A stretch of 10,499 nt of DNA, taken from NCBI GenBank assembly GCA_026713345.1, contig JAPOOQ010000195.1, forward strand, positions 1-10,499, given 5' to 3'. This document shows, piece by piece, positions 5,563 to 10,499 of this stretch. The notes beneath the pieces are model-generated. The model was given only the letters and a program-made list of their open reading frames with translations. It made no database searches and was not told the origin of the DNA. Made by a program: the position numbers and the translations under genes. The stretch comes from Gemmatimonadota bacterium. GTDB taxonomy: Bacteria > Gemmatimonadota > Gemmatimonadetes > Longimicrobiales > Gaopeijiaceae. Positions within the stretch are counted from its first letter, which is position 1; each line of letters starts with the position of its first letter.

Positions 5563-8561
5563 CCACCGACCTAACCGAACGCGGCCTCGAACGCCTCATC
5601 TGCAAGGCCCTCACCGGCGACCCCTGCGACCCCCCCTCCGGCCGCACCGTCGGCGAACCTCCTCCCCCCTACGGCGGCGTAGGCTGGTCTCCCGGCAACC
5701 ACCACGACTACAACCGCGAATACTGCGTCGACCTCGTCCAACTCCGCACCTTCCTCCAGACCACCCAGCCCAACACCGCCCCCGCCCTCCGCCTCGACGA
5801 GGACTGCCCCACCCGCCGCAAGTTCCTCGCCCGCCTCCAGGGCGAAATCGCCAAACGCGGCACCATCGAAGTCCTGCGCAACGGCATCAAGCACGGCCCC
5901 CACGACCTCGACCTCTTCTACGGCACGCCCTCCGCCCAGAACGAGACCGCCCAACGACGCTTCCGCCAGAACCAGTTCAGCGTCACCCGCCAGCTCCGCT
6001 ACAGCCGCGACGACGCTCAGCGCTCGCTGGACATCGGGCTCTTCATCAACGGGCTCCCCGTCTTCACCTTCGAGCTCAAGAACAGCCTCACGAAGCAGAC
6101 CTTCAACGACGCCATCCTGCAGTACAAGCGGGACCGCAACCCGCGCGAGCCCCTCTTCCAGTTCGGGCGCTGCGTGGCGCACTTCGCGGTCGACGAGAAC
6201 GAGGTCCCCTTCTGCACGCCCCTCCGCGGGAAGGCGTCGTGGTTCCTGCCTTTCAACCGGGGCTGGCAGCGCGGGGCCGGCAATCCGCCCAACCCGGACG
6301 GTCTCCGGTCCGAGTACCTGTGGCGCGATGTCCTCACCCGCGCGAGCGTGTCCAACATCATGGAGAACTACGCGCAGGTGGTGGCGTCGAAGAACGCGAA
6401 GACGGGCAAGAGCAAGAAGGTCCAGATCTGGCCGAGGTACCAGCAGCTCGACGTGGTGCGCCGGCTCCTGAAGGACGCCCGCGCGCACGGGGCGGGGAAG
6501 CGGTACCTGATCCAGCACTCGGCCGGCAGCGGCAAGAGCTTCTCGATCGCCTGGCTGGCCCATCAGCTGATCCCGCTGGAGAGGGACGGCACGCCCGTCT
6601 TCGACTCGATCATCGTCGTCACCGACCGCCGCATCCTCGACAAGCAGATCCGCGACACGATCCGGCAGTACGCCCAGGTGGGGTCGACGGTGGGGCATGC
6701 CGAGCGGTCGGGCGACCTGCGGCGGTTCATCACGCAGGGTAAGAAGATCATCATTTCGACGATCCAGAAGTTCCCCTTCATCCTCGACGAGATCGGCAAC
6801 GAGCAGCGTAGCCGCACCTTCGCGATCATCATCGACGAGGCGCATTCGAGCCAGGGCGGGAAGACCAGCGCGGCAGTGGCGAGCGCGCTTGGCGAGGCGG
6901 GCGAAGTGGGCGAGGAGGAGACCTACGAGGACCAGATCAACCGCCTGATGGAGTCGCGCAAGCTGCTCCCCAACGCCAGCTACTACGCCTTCACGGCCAC
7001 GCCGAAGAACAAGACGCTGGAGATATTCGGCGACCCGGATCCGCAGAGCGACGGCACGGTCCGGCACCTACCGTTCCACAACTACAGCATGAAGCAGGCG
7101 ATCCAGGAGGGGTTCATCCTGGACGTGCTCAAGCACTACACGCCGGTCAACAGCTACTACAAGCTCGCCAAGACGGTGAAGGGCGACCCGGAGTTCGACG
7201 TCAAGAAGGCCCGTAAGAAGCTCCGGCTGTACGTTGAGGGGCACGAGCACGCGATCCGGCTCAAGGCCGAGATCATGGTCGACCACTTCCACGAGCAGGT
7301 GATCAAGCAGCGCAAGATCAACGGCGACGCGCGGGCGATGGTCGTCACCAACGGGATCGAGCGCGCGATCCAGTACTTCCTCGCCATCCGCGGCTACCTG
7401 AAGGAGCGCAAGAGCCACTACCAGGCGATCGTCGCGTTCTCGGGCGAGAAGGACTTCGGCGGGGAGAAGCTGACCGAGGCCAGCCTGAACGGCTTCCCTC
7501 CGTCCAAGATCGCCGAGGCATTCAAGGAGGACCCGTACCGCTTCCTCGTCTGCGCCGACAAGTTCCAGACCGGCTACGACGAGCCGCTCCTCCACACCAT
7601 GTACGTCGACAAGACCCTCTCGGGGATCAAGGCGGTCCAGACCCTGTCGCGGCTCAACCGGGCGCACCAGAAGAAGCACGACGTCTTCGTGCTCGACTTC
7701 CTGAACGACGCCGAGACCATCACCGAGGCGTTCTCGAACTACTACCGCACCACGATCCTGGCCGACGAGACCGATCCCAACAAGCTGCACGACCTTCAGG
7801 GGGACCTGGATGGTGCGCAGGTGTACTCGGCCGACCAGGTCAAGGAGTTCGTGAAGCGGTACCTGGACGGGGTGGAGCGCGACCGGCTGGACCCGATTCT
7901 CGACCAGTGCGTGGCGGTGTACATGAGCGAGCTGGACGAAGACGAGCAGGTCGCGTTCAAGAGCAAGGCCAAGGGCTTCGTCCGGACCTACTCCTTCCTT
8001 TCCTCGATCCTGACCTACAACAACCAGGATTGGGAGGAGCGCTCGATCTTCCTGAACTTCCTGATCCCGAAGCTGCCGGCGCCTATTGACCCGGACCTGT
8101 CGAAGGGCATCCTCGAGACGATCGACATGGACAGCTACCGGGTCGAGAAGCGGGCGATGCGGGGGATCATGCTGGAGGACGACGACACGGAGATCAAGCC
8201 GGTTCCGGGGGTTGGTGGAGCGGGCAAGGGTGAGGTCGAGATCGACCGGCTGTCCGCGATCATCAAACAGTTCAACGAGCGGTTCGGCGGGATCGAGTGG
8301 GCGGATGAGGACAGGGTCCGCCAGATGATCACCGAGACGATCCCGGCCATGGTGGCGGAGGATACGGCGTTCCAGAATGCCCGCGAGAACTCGGATCGGG
8401 AGAATGCGCGGGTTGAGCACGACAAGGCGCTTGGGAGGGTCATGACGAGCATCATGAAGGACGACACGGAACTGTTCCGGCAGTTCGCAGATAACCCGGA
8501 CTTCAAGCGGTGGTTGGGAGGGGTGGTGTTTGAGGTGGCGTATGAGGGGGTGGGGGGATGA
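5559..8561 (+). CDS. hsdR: Type I restriction-modification system, restriction and translocase subunit HsdR
   Basis: HsdR joins the HsdM-HsdS complex, pulls in unmethylated DNA using ATP, and cuts it far from the site. The 1000 aa protein has an N-terminal PD-(D/E)XK nuclease with D158 and E172-L-K174 (in LDIGLFINGLPVF...FELKN). The superfamily 2 motor follows, with Walker A HSAGSGKS (320-327), the DEAH box IDEAH (425-429), motif III FTATPK (from 478), the QTGYDEP segment (670-676) and motif VI-like TLSRLNR (695-701). A helical C-terminal region, about 740-1000, should dock on the M-S core. Length and motifs are those of a full, active subunit. The ATG at 5559 overlaps the hsdS stop as ATGA. 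It sits in a C-rich context like that of hsdM and has no Shine-Dalgarno, so coupling to hsdS translation is likely. The first 200 codons are extremely rich in third-position C, giving long spurious frames on the other strand. Confidence 0.97.
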   Translation: MTTDLTERGLERLICKALTGDPCDPPSGRTVGEPPPPYGGVGWSPGNHHDYNREYCVDLVQLRTFLQTTQPNTAPALRLDEDCPTRRKFLARLQGEIAKRGTIEVLRNGIKHGPHDLDLFYGTPSAQNETAQRRFRQNQFSVTRQLRYSRDDAQRSLDIGLFINGLPVFTFELKNSLTKQTFNDAILQYKRDRNPREPLFQFGRCVAHFAVDENEVPFCTPLRGKASWFLPFNRGWQRGAGNPPNPDGLRSEYLWRDVLTRASVSNIMENYAQVVASKNAKTGKSKKVQIWPRYQQLDVVRRLLKDARAHGAGKRYLIQHSAGSGKSFSIAWLAHQLIPLERDGTPVFDSIIVVTDRRILDKQIRDTIRQYAQVGSTVGHAERSGDLRRFITQGKKIIISTIQKFPFILDEIGNEQRSRTFAIIIDEAHSSQGGKTSAAVASALGEAGEVGEEETYEDQINRLMESRKLLPNASYYAFTATPKNKTLEIFGDPDPQSDGTVRHLPFHNYSMKQAIQEGFILDVLKHYTPVNSYYKLAKTVKGDPEFDVKKARKKLRLYVEGHEHAIRLKAEIMVDHFHEQVIKQRKINGDARAMVVTNGIERAIQYFLAIRGYLKERKSHYQAIVAFSGEKDFGGEKLTEASLNGFPPSKIAEAFKEDPYRFLVCADKFQTGYDEPLLHTMYVDKTLSGIKAVQTLSRLNRAHQKKHDVFVLDFLNDAETITEAFSNYYRTTILADETDPNKLHDLQGDLDGAQVYSADQVKEFVKRYLDGVERDRLDPILDQCVAVYMSELDEDEQVAFKSKAKGFVRTYSFLSSILTYNNQDWEERSIFLNFLIPKLPAPIDPDLSKGILETIDMDSYRVEKRAMRGIMLEDDDTEIKPVPGVGGAGKGEVEIDRLSAIIKQFNERFGGIEWADEDRVRQMITETIPAMVAEDTAFQNARENSDRENARVEHDKALGRVMTSIMKDDTELFRQFADNPDFKRWLGGVVFEVAYEGVGG

Positions 8562-8582
8562 TGCATCAGTGGCCGATGGCGC

Positions 8583-10295
8583 GTGCCTGATCCCATGGCC
8601 CAAGGAACTGCAACGCCGGGCAACAGCTGGCCCCCTGAATTCAGGTTGGATAGGACGAGAATCCTGAATCTCCTTACCGGGAAGAGTTTCTATTCAGACC
8701 CGAGTGCCGCCCTGCGGGAAGCAATCCTCAATGCTATCGACGCGGTGTTCAGACGAAGGAAGGTTGATCCCGCTCTTGACCCACTCGTCACCGTGACGTT
8801 CGATCGCCAAACGCTAACGCTGAGCGTGGATGACAACGGCATTGGGATGAATCAGGATGATGTCGTTGGCCTATTCACCACTGTTGGCGCCTCGCTAGCC
8901 CAAGTCGAAGAAAACCCGGCGTCCGTCGGCGAATTCGGAATCGGCGTAATCAGCTATTTTATGGCTGGAGAACAGTTCGTGCTTCAGACCGATAGTGGAG
9001 ATTCTAGTCCGATCGGCTTGCAATTCACGAAGGAGATGTTGGCTGGGAATCGCGCGATCGAGCTAACCCCGCAGAGAACCTCCCAAGGAACTACGGTGGT
9101 CATTCATGTGCGTGACAAGGATACGTTCGACCTCCTTGTCGACATGTTTCCCTATTGGTGTCGAGACGTTACGGTCCTAACGGCGCATCTCGAACCAGAT
9201 GGGAAGCCGCTGCAACAGGGAGGAGCTCCGCGGTTTGAACGCTTCCAACCTCCCCAAGAACCAAAGTGGGTTGAGAACGCCCACCTTGCTCCGGTATCCG
9301 ATCCAACTGGCTGGAACTCGATGACCGGTCGGTCGACAATATCCGTGCTCTATCGAGGTGTGTTTGTTCAGGAATGTCAACTACCGGGTCTCTGGGGCAT
9401 ACAGGGATCCATCGATGTTGATCCCAAGCATTTCGAACCCCGATTGAATCGCGAGAGTTTTATAGGCGAGAGGTTCGAGTCCAACGTGATATCCTTTATG
9501 CAATCTTGTCATCCTCGGATACTCGAACTGCTTGTGGAACAACTCGGAGATGCGTTAGAGCGGGGCGTACTAGACGAGTGGACTACGGGACGATGGGCGA
9601 ATCTCTGGTTGTCCGTGCCAAGAACTCAACCATACGCCGCCGCAACAAGGGCCTGGGATTCGCAGTTCAGGACGGTTCCAGCTTTCGAGCTTGCTGACAT
9701 GGGAAACCGTTGGCGAGCTGTGTCTCTGGAAGAAATCAAGAGGCGAAGTGGCCGCGTTTACGTAGCGCCGCTCGCTGACGAGCGTGCGACAGACATCGTC
9801 CAGGAGGCGGTGAGGTTTCTGCGGAATGCAGGAAAGACGGTAATCCGGGGCATTCGACATGACCAGTCTTGGATGCGGTACGCGGCACCCGTATACGGGA
9901 CAACAGCCGATCTGATCTGGAACGTTTTCGCGGAGGAGCTGCCGACACTTGTGACGGTGGCGAATGAAGCAGAGGGCATTCTGGGAGCCATTGAGTCCGT
10001 ATCCCCGCTCTTTACCGGACCGCCGCGGGTGGACTTGGTTAGGCTTGGTCCTGACAGCCAGCCTGCGATCGGGCTGGATGGCCGATTGCTCATCAACATC
10101 GATCACGAGGCAGGGAAGGCGCTCGTCCGAGATGCCTTAGAAGTCAACAAGGGACCCCTGTCCCTTGTCGAGAGCGCAGCGCGGCACGCACACCAGCAGA
10201 CAATGCATGTGGTCAGAGTAGTCAGAGGGATGCCCAGAGAGGCTGAAGTGTTCGGTCCGGTTCGCCGACAATATGTAGAGAAACTCCTGTCGTGA
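8583..10295 (+). CDS. Hsp90/HtpG-like GHKL ATPase, probable defence-associated protein
   Basis: A 570 aa ATP-binding protein with the Hsp90 variant of the GHKL fold. The N-box is REAILNAIDA (45-54; E46, N50, D53). G1 is DDNGIGM (83-89). G2 is GEFGIGVISYFM (from 116), very close to the GQFGVGFYSAFM pattern of HtpG. A middle domain follows: ISVLYRGVFV, then GSIDVDPKHFEPRLNRESF (275-293), the counterpart of the Hsp90 VDSEDLPLNVSRE segment, with R290 at the expected ATP-contacting arginine. LEEIKRRSGRVYVAP...FLRNAGKTVI (about 381-424) corresponds to the later middle domain. E. coli HtpG is 624 aa; the last 140 or so residues here do not resemble its dimerisation domain to my eye. The GTG at 8583 gives MPDPMAQG; an ATG at 8595 is the alternative, and neither has a good Shine-Dalgarno. 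It begins 21 bases after hsdR and ends overlapping the SIR2-like start (GTGA). GC is visibly lower than in hsdR, suggesting a separate origin. Confidence 0.85.
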   Translation: MPDPMAQGTATPGNSWPPEFRLDRTRILNLLTGKSFYSDPSAALREAILNAIDAVFRRRKVDPALDPLVTVTFDRQTLTLSVDDNGIGMNQDDVVGLFTTVGASLAQVEENPASVGEFGIGVISYFMAGEQFVLQTDSGDSSPIGLQFTKEMLAGNRAIELTPQRTSQGTTVVIHVRDKDTFDLLVDMFPYWCRDVTVLTAHLEPDGKPLQQGGAPRFERFQPPQEPKWVENAHLAPVSDPTGWNSMTGRSTISVLYRGVFVQECQLPGLWGIQGSIDVDPKHFEPRLNRESFIGERFESNVISFMQSCHPRILELLVEQLGDALERGVLDEWTTGRWANLWLSVPRTQPYAAATRAWDSQFRTVPAFELADMGNRWRAVSLEEIKRRSGRVYVAPLADERATDIVQEAVRFLRNAGKTVIRGIRHDQSWMRYAAPVYGTTADLIWNVFAEELPTLVTVANEAEGILGAIESVSPLFTGPPRVDLVRLGPDSQPAIGLDGRLLINIDHEAGKALVRDALEVNKGPLSLVESAARHAHQQTMHVVRVVRGMPREAEVFGPVRRQYVEKLLS

Positions 10296-10438
10296 AGATC
10301 CTGGTCTTTGCGGGCGCTGGAGCGTCCATCGAACTTGGGGTTCCAAGTATGATAGGGCTGGCTAGCCCGGATTTCTCACACGTATGGGAAGGCACCGGCC
10401 TCCGGGAGCTGTTAAGTTTATGTGGGCGAACGACTTGA
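10292..10438 (+). pseudogene. SIR2-family protein, 5' fragment (broken after 48 codons)
   Basis: Starting from the GTG at 10292, which overlaps the stop of the Hsp90-like gene by four bases, the first residues read MKILVFAGAGASIELGVPSM. GAGAS at 8-12 is the NAD-binding signature of SIR2-family proteins, and the hydrophobic strand before it fits the start of a Rossmann-type fold. In bacterial defence, SIR2 domains commonly degrade NAD+ when a partner senses infection; whether this one did so is unknown. A SIR2 domain needs over 200 residues, but the frame ends at TGA 10436-10438 after 48. Family-like sequence seems to stop around residue 30-33. One other frame is open from there to the window edge but does not look SIR2-like. 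A putative transposase start 22 bases on suggests the gene was cut by an insertion; a sequencing frameshift is the alternative. Confidence 0.6.
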
Positions 10439-10456
10439 CAGCGACAACACCGGAGG
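10399..10456 (+). other. Inverted repeat able to pair with the Shine-Dalgarno of the 10461 frame
   Basis: CCTCCGG at 10399-10405 is the exact complement of CCGGAGG at 10450-10456, separated by 44 bases. The right arm contains the GGAGG before the ATG at 10461. In RNA read through from the upstream operon, pairing would hide that ribosome site. Several insertion sequences use such a structure to silence transposase translation from outside promoters. Seven base pairs over this distance may be chance. Confidence 0.25.
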
Positions 10457-10460
10457 ACCG

Positions 10461-10499
10461 ATGCCAACACAGTGTAAGCCGATCTCCTTCGCATTTCAA
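10461..10499 (+). mobile_element. Possible IS1380-family transposase, first 13 codons (partial at window edge)
   Basis: An ATG at 10461, preceded by GGAGG (10452-10456) at 4 bases, opens the frame MPTQCKPISFAFQ and runs off the right edge. From memory, many IS1380-family transposases begin with a short polar stretch containing a cysteine near position 5 and an F-x-F/F-Q pair just before a GLGRR-type motif. This fragment fits that opening, but 13 residues cannot prove it. Its place just after the premature end of the SIR2-like frame supports an insertion sequence. I could not locate the terminal inverted repeat, so the element's left end is unknown; it would lie between about 10385 and 10450. 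Confidence 0.35.

Noticed and set aside
5429..6742. Plus-strand frame of 437 codons across the hsdS/hsdR junction
   Set aside because: It is an arginine- and proline-rich shifted reading of hsdR codons with no family resemblance.
5571..8603. Two long minus-strand frames opposite hsdR (5571-7067 and 7068-8603)
   Set aside because: Both are shadows of hsdR third-position GC bias and contain no recognisable domain.
10435..10440. Perfect TTGACA just before the putative transposase start
   Set aside because: A -10 box 16-18 bases later would fall on the start codon region, which has no TATAAT-like sequence.
1..10499. tRNA genes, rRNA, CRISPR arrays, riboswitches
   Set aside because: No cloverleaf, regularly spaced repeats or conserved RNA motifs noticed on either strand while reading.

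Overview
The window is a defence island from a high-GC bacterium. Hand-counted 60-base lines run from about 50% GC in the HsdS recognition domains to about 75% at the start of hsdR. hsdM and hsdR have no clear Shine-Dalgarno sequence, and the genes are packed with 1-4 base overlaps. I cannot name a genus. Nothing in the window is a housekeeping gene.

Layout. (a) Bases 1-1591, minus strand: a truncated or frameshifted gene with the N-terminal effector-binding domain of EcoRII-type type II restriction enzymes (46-573), preceded by an unrecognised gene for a protein of about 258 aa (815-1591). (b) 1592-1981: a divergent intergenic region with a consensus TATAAT box and a C-rich tract abutting the hsdM start. 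(c) 1982-8561, plus strand: a complete type I restriction-modification operon, hsdM-hsdS-hsdR, with all main catalytic motifs present and overlapping junctions (TGATG, ATGA). (d) 8583-10295: an Hsp90/HtpG-like GHKL ATPase, 21 bases after hsdR. (e) 10292-10438: the start of a SIR2-family (NAD-binding) gene overlapping the ATPase stop as GTGA. Its frame closes after 48 codons. (f) 10461-10499: a second start with its own GGAGG, running off the right edge. Its first 13 residues resemble the N terminus of IS1380-family transposases, so an insertion sequence may have broken the SIR2 gene.

How the genes fit together. HsdM and HsdS form the modification enzyme, and adding HsdR gives the ATP-driven restriction complex. 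The Hsp90-like and SIR2 genes look like a separate two-gene module riding on the same operon, perhaps a chaperone-like sensor or maturation factor with an NAD-consuming effector as a second line of defence. That coupling is an inference. The most interesting parts are this chaperone-SIR2 pair attached to a type I system, and the apparent decay of two defence genes (EcoRII-like and SIR2) at the flanks of an intact hsd core.
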